Positions 52,555-61,520 of a DNA stretch of 64,000 bases are shown piece after piece. Every line of letters begins with the position of its first letter. Position 1 is the first letter of the stretch. The DNA is from PSRF01 sp051000815 (lineage in GTDB: Bacteria > Acidobacteriota > Blastocatellia > Pyrinomonadales > Pyrinomonadaceae): the NCBI GenBank assembly GCA_051000815.1, contig JBPCNX010000060.1, positions 62,001 to 126,000 on the forward strand, given 5' to 3'. A program made the translations under genes and the position numbers. Under the pieces are notes generated by a model. That model saw only the letters and a program-made list of their open reading frames with translations. It was not told where the DNA came from and made no database searches.

Positions 52555-54294
52555 ATGCGACCCGTACGAGTTCTCCTAATTACCCTCGCAGTCGGTTCGA
52601 CGTTGATTGGGTATCAGCATATTGCGTTCGCTCAGACCGACTCTGCAGCTCCTAACCACGTTCACTACAAACAATCGGCCGAACAGGACAAGCCTTCGCC
52701 AACGGGTGCCCTGGCGCCGCGCCTGCAGAACCTTGGCAAGCATGTGTTTCCCGTGACGACCAAGGGCAAGGAAGCACAGCTCTTCATCAACCAGGGATTT
52801 AATCTATCGTTTGCTTTCAATCATGCTGAAGCCGGTAGAGCATTCCGCGAGGCATCACGACTGGATCCTCAGTTGGCGATGGCTTATTGGGGCGAAGCGC
52901 TCGTCCTTGGTCCTAACATCAACGCAGCAATGGATCCGAACAACGAGCCAAAAGCTCACGAAGCGTTACAGAAGGCTATTGCACTTAAGGCGAAGGCTTC
53001 GCCACGCGAGCAGGCCTATATCGACGCCTTGGCCGAGCGCTACTCAGGAAAGGCGGGGGAACGGCAAACGCGAGACAAGGCCTATGCAGCGGCGATGCGC
53101 AAACTGCATGAACGCTTTCCTGACGATCTCGACGCGGCGGCGCTCTATGCAGAAGCGATGATGGACCTGCGACCGTGGGGATACTGGTCTCGAGATGGTC
53201 AGCCCTATGAAGGTACAGCGGAAGTAGTTTCACTGATCGAAAAGGTCATCGAGCGGAACCCTCTACATCCGGGGGCGCTCCACTTGTACATCCACTTGAT
53301 GGAGTCAACCGAAAAGGTCGACAAAGCGGAAGCTGCCGCAGACCGCTTGCTCACACTCATGCCGGCTGCCGGGCACATGGTTCACATGCCCGCGCATATC
53401 TATCAACGCGTGGGGCGCTACGCCGACGCGGCGCGCAGCAACGAGCTCGCGATCCTGGCTGATGAGGATTACATCACGCAGTGTCAGGCCCAAGGCCTCT
53501 ACCCGATGGGTTACTACCCGCATAACATCCATTTCCTCTGGTTCGCTGCGAGCTTCGACGGCCGCAGCAAATTGGCGATTGAGTCGGCCCAGAAAACTGC
53601 GTCGAAGGTCCAGGATGAGACGCTGAAACAGGTTCCGCTGTTAGCGATATTTCGCGTTGTGCCTTACTACGCGCTGACACGGTTTGGTAAATGGGACGAG
53701 ATGCTGCGGGAGCCGGAGCCTCCGGCGTTTAGTCCGTACTCAAGAGGTATCTGGCATTACACGCGCGGTGTGGCGTTCGTGGCAAAGGGACAGCTTGATG
53801 CTGCCGATAAGGAGCTGGCGAAGGTAAAGGAAACGCTCAAGGATCAGACGCTTGATCAGCCACTCTTTTCACCGAACACGGGCCGCTCTGTGCTGTCGAT
53901 CGCGCCGGAAGTGTTGGCGGGTGAAATCGCTGCGGCAAAGAAAAACTACGATGCAGCTATTGCGCATCATGAGCGCGCGGTGAGATTGGAGGATGCGCTC
54001 GTCTATACCGAACCCGCGGAGTGGCACTACCCGCCGCGCCAGGCGCTTGGCGCGGTACTTCTGGAGGCCGGGCGTCCGGCAGAAGCGGAAACAGTTTATT
54101 GGGCGGACCTTAAGCGAAATCGCAATAACGGCTGGTCGCTGTTCGGATTGACCCAGGCCTTGAGAGCTCAGGGTAAGAAAGATGAGGCCACGCTGGTAGA
54201 AGCACGTTTCAAGAAATCCTGGGAGCGTGCAGACATCATACCCGCTAACTCTCGCTTCGGGCGGCAAATGACTGCTCAAGCAATCAAGCAGTGA
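52555..54294 (+). CDS. Secreted tetratricopeptide-repeat protein
   Basis: A 579-residue exported protein. After the signal peptide (ending IAFAQ) it contains helical pairs of TPR type: LFINQGFNLSFAFNHAEAGR, FREASRLDPQLAMAYWGEAL, GALHLYIHLMESTEKVDKAE and AIAHHERAVRLEDALVY. The pattern HMPAHIYQRVGRYADAARSN is characteristic of a family of large secreted TPR proteins common in soil bacteria. It probably binds partner proteins or peptides. AAAGGAA precedes the ATG. It follows the island scar directly. Confidence 0.85.
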   Translation: MRPVRVLLITLAVGSTLIGYQHIAFAQTDSAAPNHVHYKQSAEQDKPSPTGALAPRLQNLGKHVFPVTTKGKEAQLFINQGFNLSFAFNHAEAGRAFREASRLDPQLAMAYWGEALVLGPNINAAMDPNNEPKAHEALQKAIALKAKASPREQAYIDALAERYSGKAGERQTRDKAYAAAMRKLHERFPDDLDAAALYAEAMMDLRPWGYWSRDGQPYEGTAEVVSLIEKVIERNPLHPGALHLYIHLMESTEKVDKAEAAADRLLTLMPAAGHMVHMPAHIYQRVGRYADAARSNELAILADEDYITQCQAQGLYPMGYYPHNIHFLWFAASFDGRSKLAIESAQKTASKVQDETLKQVPLLAIFRVVPYYALTRFGKWDEMLREPEPPAFSPYSRGIWHYTRGVAFVAKGQLDAADKELAKVKETLKDQTLDQPLFSPNTGRSVLSIAPEVLAGEIAAAKKNYDAAIAHHERAVRLEDALVYTEPAEWHYPPRQALGAVLLEAGRPAEAETVYWADLKRNRNNGWSLFGLTQALRAQGKKDEATLVEARFKKSWERADIIPANSRFGRQMTAQAIKQ

Positions 54295-54365
54295 TGGGAT
54301 CATTTTGACGATCCATCCAAGGGTCGGCGCTAAACCTTTGACTGACTAATCAAATTGAGGAACCA

Positions 54366-54827
54366 ATGAAACGACAACTCCTTGTTACGCTCCTGATAGT
54401 CTGTGCCGCATCCACCGCGCCGGCACAGCAGTCTGTCCGCACGACAATCGAGGCAAACAACACGCAATTCGTCGAAGCCTTCAATAAAGGCGATGGAGCC
54501 GCGGTTGGCAGCATGTATACGATTGACGCGCGACTTCTCCCGCCAAACAGCGAGATCGTAGAAGGCCGCGCCAACGTACAAAAGTTCTGGCAGGGCGCGA
54601 TAACTGCTGGTTTGAAATTGGTAAGCCTGGAAGCTGTGCACGTCGAGACACAGGGCAACATTGCGGTGGAAGTTGGGCGCTACACCATGACGGTTCCCGG
54701 AGCGGGCGGTATCACGACGACAGATAAAGGCAAGTATGTTGTGGTGTGGAAACGGGAGGGCCGAAACTGGAAGCTCGCAGTTGACATCTTCAACACCAAC
54801 CTGCCGGCAGCAACTGCCACTCCCTGA
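54366..54827 (+). CDS. Secreted SnoaL/DUF4440-like protein
   Basis: A 153-residue protein with a signal peptide (APAQQ) and an NTF2-like domain: IEANNTQFVEAFNKGDGAAV, SMYTIDARLLPPNSEIVEGR, VEVGRYTMTVPG and KYVVVWKREGRNWKLAVDIF. This is the DUF4440 / ketosteroid-isomerase-like fold in an exported form. Downstream of the TPR gene by 71 bp on the same strand, with GAGGAACC as ribosome site. Confidence 0.83.
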   Translation: MKRQLLVTLLIVCAASTAPAQQSVRTTIEANNTQFVEAFNKGDGAAVGSMYTIDARLLPPNSEIVEGRANVQKFWQGAITAGLKLVSLEAVHVETQGNIAVEVGRYTMTVPGAGGITTTDKGKYVVVWKREGRNWKLAVDIFNTNLPAATATP

Positions 54828-54913
54828 ATGCCGGCGGCAACCATCGTCAAGAAGTCGATTATTGATGCGTAGGAAGATGCTCAGCTGTGAGGGTTCGAGC
54901 CGCCGACTTTCAT

Positions 54914-54942
54914 GGTCGCAGGTTCGCGTCCTGCTCCGCTCA
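54914..54942 (+). repeat. Degenerate tRNA-Lys 3' fragment
   Basis: GGTCGCAGGTTCG-C-GTCCTGCTC-C-GCTCA matches the tRNA-Lys T arm and 3' acceptor strand with two substitutions over 29 bp. It probably marks an older junction of accreted DNA. Confidence 0.65.
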
Positions 54943-55036
54943 AAACCTTTTAAAGACGAAGTCTCCGAAACCTCTGACCAGAATTTGACTACACGGAGTA
55001 AAATGGGCCATCACGCAAGAAAGGAGGGTCATTACT

Positions 55037-55183
55037 ATGGCCGCACCCAAGAGTGGTGGTAAGCGCGTTCGAAGTGCCATAACAGGAAGGTTCCTGAAGA
55101 AAGGCGTGGCGAAAAGCAGGCCAAAAACCACTGTTGCTGAAGCTGTTAAGAAACGACGTAAGTCATCAAAGAAAAGGAAATAG
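55037..55183 (+). CDS. Small basic protein of the RSAxTGRFxxKxxAxxxPxTTV type
   Basis: A 48-residue, very lysine/arginine-rich protein. The core VRSAITGRFLKKGVAKSRPK then TTVAEAV resembles a widespread tiny protein of plasmids, phages and islands; the tail KKRRKSSKKRK is likely to bind nucleic acid. ATG at 55037 has a near-perfect ribosome site AAGGAGG (55021-55027). Function unknown. It lies just after the degenerate tRNA fragment, in the third accessory segment. Confidence 0.75.
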   Translation: MAAPKSGGKRVRSAITGRFLKKGVAKSRPKTTVAEAVKKRRKSSKKRK

Positions 55184-55202
55184 ACTAACCTAATTAATGC
55201 TT

Positions 55203-55346
55203 TTGCATTGACATATTTAAACCTAAGTACAATCTCCGGCAATCAGCGTTATGGTTACTGGGGCGAGGACAGTAACCGACAGAGGCCAAGCGTCTCCACC
55301 AACCGATATGAGGCCAGTCTCCAAAGGCTGGCCTTTCGGTTTTTTA
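55203..55346 (+). ncRNA. Candidate small structured RNA with its own promoter and terminator
   Basis: In a gene-free stretch there is a promoter-like region (TTGCAT or overlapping TTGACA at 55203-55213, TACAAT at 55228-55233; spacing 19 or 14, neither ideal). It is followed by a perfect 8-bp hairpin GGTTACTG / CAGTAACC (55253-55260, 55270-55277) and then an intrinsic terminator (55311-55346). The transcript would be roughly 100 nt. No known RNA family is recognised. Confidence 0.5.
55311..55346 (+). terminator. Intrinsic terminator
   Basis: AGGCCAG / CTGGCCT stem (55311-55317, 55328-55334) followed by TTCGGTTTTTT. This is the clearest Rho-independent terminator in the window. Confidence 0.85.
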
Positions 55347-55466
55347 GGATGGGAAAGGGGTACTCCTCAGTTGTGGTTTGGGAACGTAAAAAGTCCCACG
55401 AAAAAGCCAAGTTTGTTTCAGCTGTGCAAAGTTATCCCCAATGAATGTTATCGGCTTCTAAAGTGA

Positions 55467-56333
55467 TCACTCTGTTGAGTTGCCAGTTTCGGCAGCGAGC
55501 CGCTTCTCACACTCTGAGTTATAATCTCTTTCCCACATCTCCAATATCTTCTCCGGTGTAGTATTGTCTGGATTGTAATAACCTTTCCAATGGAGGCCCC
55601 AAGTGTGAGTTCTATCAGGCTTGGGTCGAGAAGAGGGGAGGGGCAATTGGACTATTTCAGGAATCCTCTTGTAGTCGGGAAAATAAATATTAATGAGTAA
55701 TGCCCGTTGGCTGTCTGTCAGTTCTTCGAGCCTGCGTGTGAATTCATGTGTCGGTGAAACTTGTATCGCTTTTGCTAACTCTTCTTTACGAAACTCGTCA
55801 CCGATATCCACCTTAAAAGTTATGATTCCGGGTTCTAGTTTTTCTGTCTTAGTTTCAATTTCTTTGCGAGCATTAGGAAAAAGTACCGAATCACTCGTTG
55901 CTAAGTTAGTAACAGCTTCTGACATCTCGCTGACGTTAGACATCGGACTCCCTATAAATTCTTGCCAAATTGTATGGAAGGCCTTTGTCTTTTCATTATC
56001 GCTAGGGTGACAGCGTAACGCTAAAGCATTTACTTTCTTAACTGCCTCTTCGATATGCCGAACCTGTTCCGCCTTTGGCAACTCCTCGTGGTCGATTGAG
56101 ATGAGGACCGAAAGACTGTTCACAACGTCTTGGAAGATCTCACGCCTTTCTCTTGACCGTTCCTGTTCTTCTTCTCTGATTCGTTTCGCTTTCTCCGCTG
56201 ACTGTTCCCTTAACCACTTCTTATCCTCTCTCCTATCGGTAAACCAGGCACTTACGAACTGCGTTAGTACAGGGCCAAGAATACCTACCGCACCACCAAT
56301 GATAACGCCGATTAGAGTAGGGTCTATTTGCAT
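55467..56333 (-). CDS. Membrane-anchored coiled-coil protein of unknown function
   Basis: A 288-residue protein. One N-terminal transmembrane helix (LIGVIIGGAVGILGPVLTQF, about 8-28) is followed by a highly charged coiled coil (DRREDKKWLREQ...RIREEEQERSRERREIF, about 33-68) and a C-terminal soluble domain with no recognised motif. The codon use and lower GC differ from the core genes, in keeping with acquisition. ATG at 56333 follows GGGAAGAT. It is in the accessory segment between tRNA-Lys fragments. Confidence 0.7.
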   Translation of the reverse strand: MQIDPTLIGVIIGGAVGILGPVLTQFVSAWFTDRREDKKWLREQSAEKAKRIREEEQERSRERREIFQDVVNSLSVLISIDHEELPKAEQVRHIEEAVKKVNALALRCHPSDNEKTKAFHTIWQEFIGSPMSNVSEMSEAVTNLATSDSVLFPNARKEIETKTEKLEPGIITFKVDIGDEFRKEELAKAIQVSPTHEFTRRLEELTDSQRALLINIYFPDYKRIPEIVQLPLPSSRPKPDRTHTWGLHWKGYYNPDNTTPEKILEMWERDYNSECEKRLAAETGNSTE

Positions 56334-56461
56334 CTTGATCTTCCCTGTTGATAACTCATTTGACGGGTTATATCAGCTTGCAAAACTTACTTAAAGGTCG
56401 CAAGTCTTATTAATACCCTTGTCGGGTAAATTATAAGGAGCGTATATACTCTTGTCTCGCC

Positions 56462-56581
56462 TTACGCCTGAAGAGCAGCAGCGTGACCCACCCTTTTGGC
56501 TTCTTTTGAATGTTTGTTTATTTCGTCATCGAGGTCCGAGTTGGGATGTGGGTTGAGATGTGGGTCAGAGTTTTCAGTCAT
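56462..56581 (-). CDS. Possible 39-residue acidic/His-rich small protein
   Basis: MTENSDPHLNPHPNSDLDDE, then INKHSKEAKRVGHAAALQA. ATG at 56581 has AGGAG at 56588-56592 with good spacing, which is the main support. It is hydrophilic and rich in histidine and asparagine, probably disordered at the N-terminus. It is oriented like, and upstream of, the coiled-coil gene. No family recognised. Confidence 0.45.
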   Translation of the reverse strand: MTENSDPHLNPHPNSDLDDEINKHSKEAKRVGHAAALQA

Positions 56582-56653
56582 TGGAATCTCCTGTTAGAGG
56601 CTCAGGATAAAGAGCCAGTATGACTTATAGACCGTCGATAAAGGGTGGGCAAT

Positions 56654-56690
56654 AAAAAACCGCCTTCATAGCTTTTGTTACAAAGCGGTC
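56654..56690 (-). terminator. Intrinsic terminator on the minus strand
   Basis: On the minus strand ACCGCTTT...AAGGCGGT (one mismatch) is followed by TTTTTTATTG. It would end a leftward transcript entering from about 56700-56900, where no convincing gene is seen; a 62-codon frame there (ending 56696) is the only candidate. Confidence 0.6.
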
Positions 56691-56966
56691 TTAGTCTAGG
56701 CAATTCCCCAATCAACTTCGGACTGCTTGATAGGCTGTGCGAATCGAGAAGCACTCACTGTCGTAATTGATGCCCTATTCGGTTTTGTTGAGACTGAACT
56801 CGAAGAAAGGCCGTCCTTAGTTTTCCAATTTCTCGTTTGTTGGTTGCATGCGTAGCGCTTACAGAGAGGAACGACCTGAACCACTCTTCACTTGTGTCGA
56901 AACTCTCCAATCGTTTGCAAAAGGCGCTTCCCGATTTAGAATCTCTCCGAAAGGAACAATTAAAAT

Positions 56967-59357
56967 ATGAAGCCCACGACCAAGTCTTCCCTGGTGTCCA
57001 CCTTCGTGTCTCAAAGACCCAAGGCCAAAGACCCAAGACCATGTCTGCCGTTATTTGTTCTGCTCGTGTCTTGTTTGGTGGGGATCTTTTTGGTTCCCCT
57101 AACCGCGCCCGCTCAATCAAAGAGCTACCCTGTTGATAAGTTTGCGCAGATGGATGATCTGCTCCCAACGCCGAACACATATCGCACGGCATCCGGCGCG
57201 CCTGGTCGCAACTACTGGCAGCAACGCGCTGATTACGACATTAAGGTTGAGCTTGACGATACAAACCATCGTCTGTCGGCTTCAGAAACGATTACCTACT
57301 ACAACAACTCGCCCGATCCGCTTTCTTACCTTTGGCTACAACTCGATCAGAATATCTGGGCGAAGGACTCGGAAAGTCTCTCCACGTTGGTCGCGCCCGA
57401 CCTCGGACATGTTCCCTTCTCAACAATCGACAATCTAATCGCGCGGCGTGAGTTTGAGGGCGGTGAACGCATTACCGCAGTGCGGGACGCGAAGGGCGCT
57501 CCACTGCCTTACACCGTCGTTCGCACGATGATGCGTATCGATCTGCCGCGACCGCTGGCGCCGGGACAATCCACCGTGTTCTCCATCGATTGGAATTACA
57601 ACATCAATGATTCGAAGCGGGTCGGTGGTCGCACCGGTTACGAATATTTTCCCGCCGACAAGAATTACATCTACGAGATTGCGCAGTGGTTCCCGCGTAT
57701 GGCCGCTTACTACGACGTTTACGGTTGGCAGCACAAACAGTTCCTAGGTTCAGGAGAATTCACACTCGAGTTTGGCAACTATCGGGTCTCCATCACTGTG
57801 CCGGACGATCACATCGTAGCCGCCACCGGAGTGCTGCAAAACTCGCCGGTGGTATTAACCGCGGCACAGCGCCGGCGTCTGACGGAGGCCAGGACTGCGA
57901 AGAGTCCCATGTTTGTGGTGACTCCGGATGAAGCGAAGGCAAACGAGTCGCACAAACCCATAGGCAAGAAGACCTGGATCTTTGCGGCCGAAAACGTGCG
58001 CGATTTCGCTTTTGCTTCATCGCGGAAATTTATCTGGGATGCGCAGGGGCATAACGTCGAAGGCAATCAGGTAATGGCCATGTCGCTTTATCCGAAGGAA
58101 GGTGAGCCACTCTGGTCTAAATATTCCACCCAGGCCATCAAGCATACCCTGACAGTCTATTCACACTATACGGTTCCTTATCCTTACCCGGTCGCACAGT
58201 CGATCAATGGGCCCGTCGGCGGCATGGAATATCCGATGATCTGCTTCAATGGTCCGCGTCCGCTGCCGGACGGCACCTATTCCCAAGGCACAAAACATAG
58301 TTTGATTTCCGTAGTCATCCACGAAGTCGGTCACAACTACTTCCCCATGATTCTCAATTCCGACGAGCGCCAGTGGACCTGGCTGGATGAAGGGCTGAAC
58401 TCGTTTGTGGAGTATCTCGCGGAGCAGGAGTGGCAGGAAGGCTATCCTTCCAGTCGCGAGCCGCAATTCATCACCGATTACATGAAGAGCAAGGATCAAG
58501 TTCCGATCATGACCAATTCGGATGACATCGTTCAGTTTGGCCAGAACGCTTACGCTAAACCCGCGACCGCGATGAACGTTTTGCGCGAGAGCGTGTTGGG
58601 GCGGCAGCTTTTCGATTTCGCCTTCAAGCAGTATGCGCGTCGTTGGGAGTTTAAACGCCCGACACCGGCGGATTTGTTCCGCACGATGGAAGATGCCTCA
58701 GGCGTTGACCTCGACTGGTTTTGGCGCGGTTGGTTTTATACGACTGACTACGTCGATATTTCGATCGAGCGTGTGCGTCTCTTCACGCTCGATACGATGA
58801 ACCCGGACGTCGAGAAGGCCCGCCGCGCCAAAGAACGCACCGAGCAACCGCAAACTCTCTCCCAGGAGCGGAACAAGCAACTACCCAAGCGCGTCGATCA
58901 GGATCCATCACTGCGCGACTTCTATGATACTTACGACGAGTTTGTGGTGACGGCCCGCGACCGCGAGGAGTATCAGAAGTTCCTGGCTACGCTGACGCAG
59001 AGCGAGCGTGAGTTGTTACAGGCGGGGACAAACTTCTATGTGGTTGACCTGAAGAATCTCGGCGGTCTGGTAATGCCGGTTATTTTTGAGGTCGAATATG
59101 CGGATGGCAGCAAGGAAGAGTTGCGCCTTCCCGCGGAGATCTGGCGCTATAACAATATCGAGGTCTCAAAGCTCATCATGACGGCGAAGGAGATTCGTTC
59201 GATCACGCTCGATCCGCATTTGGAAACCGCTGATGCCGACAGCTCAAACAATTACTTTCCACGTCGCCCCCTAAAGATTCGCTTCCCGATTGTCAGGCCG
59301 GGGCCAACGCCACCGAATCCGATGCAGATTCACCGCGGGCAACACCCAGTGCCGTAA
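56967..59357 (+). CDS. Secreted M1-family metallopeptidase
   Basis: A 796-residue gluzincin aminopeptidase-like enzyme. The zinc site is His452, His456 (HEVGHN) and Glu475 (WLDEGLNSF), and the GxMEN-type substrate motif appears as GPVGGMEYP. An N-terminal beta domain (YDIKVELDDTNHRLSASETI) and a C-terminal region with DTYDEFVVTARDREEY follow the M1 layout. The N-terminus is unusual: before the signal segment (LFVLLVSCLVGIFLVPL) there is a stretch SQRPKAKDPRP encoded by a heptad array. So either the start is misassigned or the repeat extended the gene. Confidence 0.87.
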   Translation: MKPTTKSSLVSTFVSQRPKAKDPRPCLPLFVLLVSCLVGIFLVPLTAPAQSKSYPVDKFAQMDDLLPTPNTYRTASGAPGRNYWQQRADYDIKVELDDTNHRLSASETITYYNNSPDPLSYLWLQLDQNIWAKDSESLSTLVAPDLGHVPFSTIDNLIARREFEGGERITAVRDAKGAPLPYTVVRTMMRIDLPRPLAPGQSTVFSIDWNYNINDSKRVGGRTGYEYFPADKNYIYEIAQWFPRMAAYYDVYGWQHKQFLGSGEFTLEFGNYRVSITVPDDHIVAATGVLQNSPVVLTAAQRRRLTEARTAKSPMFVVTPDEAKANESHKPIGKKTWIFAAENVRDFAFASSRKFIWDAQGHNVEGNQVMAMSLYPKEGEPLWSKYSTQAIKHTLTVYSHYTVPYPYPVAQSINGPVGGMEYPMICFNGPRPLPDGTYSQGTKHSLISVVIHEVGHNYFPMILNSDERQWTWLDEGLNSFVEYLAEQEWQEGYPSSREPQFITDYMKSKDQVPIMTNSDDIVQFGQNAYAKPATAMNVLRESVLGRQLFDFAFKQYARRWEFKRPTPADLFRTMEDASGVDLDWFWRGWFYTTDYVDISIERVRLFTLDTMNPDVEKARRAKERTEQPQTLSQERNKQLPKRVDQDPSLRDFYDTYDEFVVTARDREEYQKFLATLTQSERELLQAGTNFYVVDLKNLGGLVMPVIFEVEYADGSKEELRLPAEIWRYNNIEVSKLIMTAKEIRSITLDPHLETADADSSNNYFPRRPLKIRFPIVRPGPTPPNPMQIHRGQHPVP
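57008..57040. repeat. Heptad repeat locus N, single array inside a coding region
   Basis: CAAAGAC / CCAAGGC / CCAAGAC units at 7-bp spacing within the first codons of the M1 peptidase gene. No inverted partner is evident nearby. Confidence 0.7.
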
Positions 59358-59358
59358 C

Positions 59359-59463
59359 TGACGAGTGATAAGTAACAAGTGACGAGTGACGAGCCAGAGG
59401 CGGATTCACTGGTCAGCTGTCACCTGTCACTTGTCACCTGTCACTTGTCACCTGTCACTCGTG
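59359..59463. repeat. Heptad repeat locus O (inverted pair)
   Basis: The left arm (59359-59394, GACGAGT / AACAAGT units) and right arm (59412-59463, GTCACCT / GTCACTT units) are separated by about 17 bp. It starts directly after the M1 stop and ends just before the SLOG gene. Confidence 0.9.
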
Positions 59464-59467
59464 TTTT

Positions 59468-59923
59468 ATGACCATCACCGCTTCCATAATGATTACCGGC
59501 TCGCGCGACGTCGATCGCGCGACGGCGCGCACGTTGTTCGAGCAGCACCTGTCGGCATTCGTTTCTCAGGGTAGAACCTGGCTTGTGGGCACCGCACGTG
59601 GAATTGATCAATGGGCGATGGAATGGCTTTTGGAGAATGGTGAAGTCTGTTGGACTGTAGTTCCCTACACTCGCTTCCGGGAGCCCCAGCGCATTCAGGC
59701 CTTGCTTGAGCAAGTCGATCGCATCGTCGAGCTACAACTGCCCAGGCGCAAGACTGCCACCGCAATCAGAAGTCGTCATATGGCGGATCTGGCCCAAATC
59801 GTTTTTGGCTTTTGGTCGGGTAAGGGCGGTGGAACAATAAAGACTCTTAAATATGGGCTACGGCAACGTCGAGAAGTGCACGCCATCCCAGTGCTTCCGG
59901 CAGCGGACAATGAAGCCGCATAG
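59468..59923 (+). CDS. SLOG/DprA-like Rossmann-fold nucleotide-binding protein
   Basis: A 151-residue protein. SIMITGSRDVDRATARTLFE, WLVGTARGIDQWAMEWLLEN, then VPYTRFREPQR and FWSGKGGGTIKTLKYGLRQR match the SLOG pattern of a glycine-rich nucleotide-binding loop and a GGT loop near the C-terminus. The closest types are YspA/DprA-related sensors for nucleotides or ADP-ribose derivatives. Such proteins are frequent in stress and phage-conflict loci. It is monocistronic, after heptad locus O, with no partner effector seen. Confidence 0.72.
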   Translation: MTITASIMITGSRDVDRATARTLFEQHLSAFVSQGRTWLVGTARGIDQWAMEWLLENGEVCWTVVPYTRFREPQRIQALLEQVDRIVELQLPRRKTATAIRSRHMADLAQIVFGFWSGKGGGTIKTLKYGLRQRREVHAIPVLPAADNEAA

Positions 59924-59945
59924 AGTTTAGCTAGTTGGCAGCACT

Positions 59946-59968
59946 GCAGGTTCGAGTCCTGCTCGGCT
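59946..59968 (+). repeat. tRNA-Lys T-arm fragment
   Basis: Twenty-three bases identical to the tRNA-Lys T arm and 3' acceptor strand (GCAGGTTCGAGTCCTGCTCG then GCT). The rest of a tRNA is absent. It marks a possible right-hand limit of tRNA-Lys-associated accessory DNA. Confidence 0.8.
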
Positions 59969-60061
59969 TACTTTAAAGAACATCATCCGGTAAGGCGGCC
60001 TGGGCCGCAGAGAGGCATGGCCGGAATCGTTTTCATACTCAGTGTCCTCTGACACAAGAGT

Positions 60062-60805
60062 CTACTCTTGAGGCGCTAAATCATTAGTGAAGACGCCGGC
60101 CACCTTTACGGGTTCTCCTAATCGAGGTCTGGGATGAAGTTGTGCCTTGCGAGGTGCTAACGCCTGCTGACCAAGAGCATCGATGCGGCGCTTCAATGTT
60201 TCGGCAATCTCGCTTTGACTGGTACTTTTTCGCAATACGAAGTGAAGCAGTTCCTGACGGAAAAAATTCCTGACCCCGTGCCCGTAATCAACGTCCATCT
60301 TCCAATAGTAGGGGGGCGCGCGGATCCCGGTCAGTTTCGCTTCTTGGTTATCTTCCTGTACAAGCCTGAGGATGTAATCGGGCAAGTTTTTGTCTGTAGC
60401 GTCATAGCGGTCAGCCTCAAGGCCTCCCTCTTTAACTCGCTCGCGATATGGATGTTTGCCATCACGGAAAATTTTCGCGAATATTCCCGGAGTTCTTCGC
60501 CAATGGCTTTTGTATCCTTCTTGTTTCTGTGCCAAGCGCTGATCTTCCATAATTGCGCGGCGAAACGAGTGATCAAAATCGCCGTCCAGCAAGCGACAGG
60601 GAATTCCAACTACTACTGCTTTTCGTACCAGGACAATTTCCACGCACCCTTTATTGATAATAGAAAGGGCTGTGCGAACGTTTGATTCCACGGTTGGCTC
60701 AGGGGTTAATTCGGAGCTGACTGTGGCTAGTTGAACCTTTTGAGCATGGGCGAGCGTTACGCTCGCAAGAATGACCAGTACGGCCAAACAAATCTGTTTT
60801 TTCAT
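60062..60805 (-). CDS. Exported protein of unknown function
   Basis: A 247-residue protein with a clear signal peptide (MKKQICLAVLVILASVTLAH, AQ). The mature part is mixed helical and charged (GDFDHSFRRAIMEDQRLAQK, FAKIFRDGKHPYRERVKEGG) without recognisable motifs. It starts at ATG 60805. It is next to the last tRNA-Lys fragment and has no operon partner. Confidence 0.65.
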   Translation of the reverse strand: MKKQICLAVLVILASVTLAHAQKVQLATVSSELTPEPTVESNVRTALSIINKGCVEIVLVRKAVVVGIPCRLLDGDFDHSFRRAIMEDQRLAQKQEGYKSHWRRTPGIFAKIFRDGKHPYRERVKEGGLEADRYDATDKNLPDYILRLVQEDNQEAKLTGIRAPPYYWKMDVDYGHGVRNFFRQELLHFVLRKSTSQSEIAETLKRRIDALGQQALAPRKAQLHPRPRLGEPVKVAGVFTNDLAPQE

Positions 60806-61088
60806 CGATTCATCTCCATGATGCGACGTGTGTCCCTGATCCCATTTTGACGTAGTAGTTTATAAGCTTCTTCGGAGGCATATTTTTCTTAAACAGTTTT
60901 TGGTAAACCGCTCGTTTGATGAAGCGCTCTACCGCTCATTAGTACTTCAAACAACCAATCGATAACCGACGGCAGGTGTGGAGTTCGCCGCATTTCGTTT
61001 TTGACAATACCGGTTGCGTTGTTCTCGCTGGCGTTATTGTTCTACTACAGCGCCTTATGCGTGTTCGAAGATTCACGCGTTCCCTTGC
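60806..61088. other. Gene-free stretch
   Basis: No ORF with a plausible start, no repeat array and no clear hairpin. Confidence 0.4.
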
Positions 61089-61520
61089 CTAGCAACTGCT
61101 CTCAACTTCACTTTGATAGCGCTCTACTAGTTCTTTCAGAATCTGCGCGCCGTCAAAGGCTGGGCGGGCGTTCAGTTCGAGCATGCGGCTCACCACTGAC
61201 TGATAATCAAGAATTGTCGGCTCTTCATCATAGTTCTCAGCGCTACTTGTGGGTTTAACTCCCGCTTTACATAGCCGCCAGAACACGGCCCGCACGAGAG
61301 CCGCGTCGCCGCTCAAGAGGCCACGGTCCCTTAGTACCGCAGCCCGGTCACTCCAAACTCCGTTACAGATATCTGCGAACTGCTCTGAGTTTATTCTGTT
61401 CACTACTTTGGATTGGGAGATGTCAGTCGTGTCTCGCCTGCGACCACTTTTTGAAGTTTGCCTGATGAGTGCGCCTAGCAAGTGACCGTTGCTCGGATGC
61501 TGTTCCACCGCTGTCAGCAA
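61089..61520 (-). CDS. Unrecognised protein, possibly the second half of a frameshifted gene
   Basis: About 143 residues from a TTG at 61520, or slightly fewer from the GTG at 61508. The core (VNRINSEQFADICNGVWSDR, ILKELVERYQSEVE) is helical and hydrophilic. The start is poor and the frame overlaps the end of the frame at 61423-61659, so the two may be one gene with a shift near 61500. No family recognised. Confidence 0.4.
   Translation of the reverse strand: MLTAVEQHPSNGHLLGALIRQTSKSGRRRDTTDISQSKVVNRINSEQFADICNGVWSDRAAVLRDRGLLSGDAALVRAVFWRLCKAGVKPTSSAENYDEEPTILDYQSVVSRMLELNARPAFDGAQILKELVERYQSEVESSC

Noticed and set aside
56696..56884. 62-codon minus-strand frame ending at a terminator
   Set aside because: Terminator position is suggestive, but composition and start are poor; kept only as a finding about the region.
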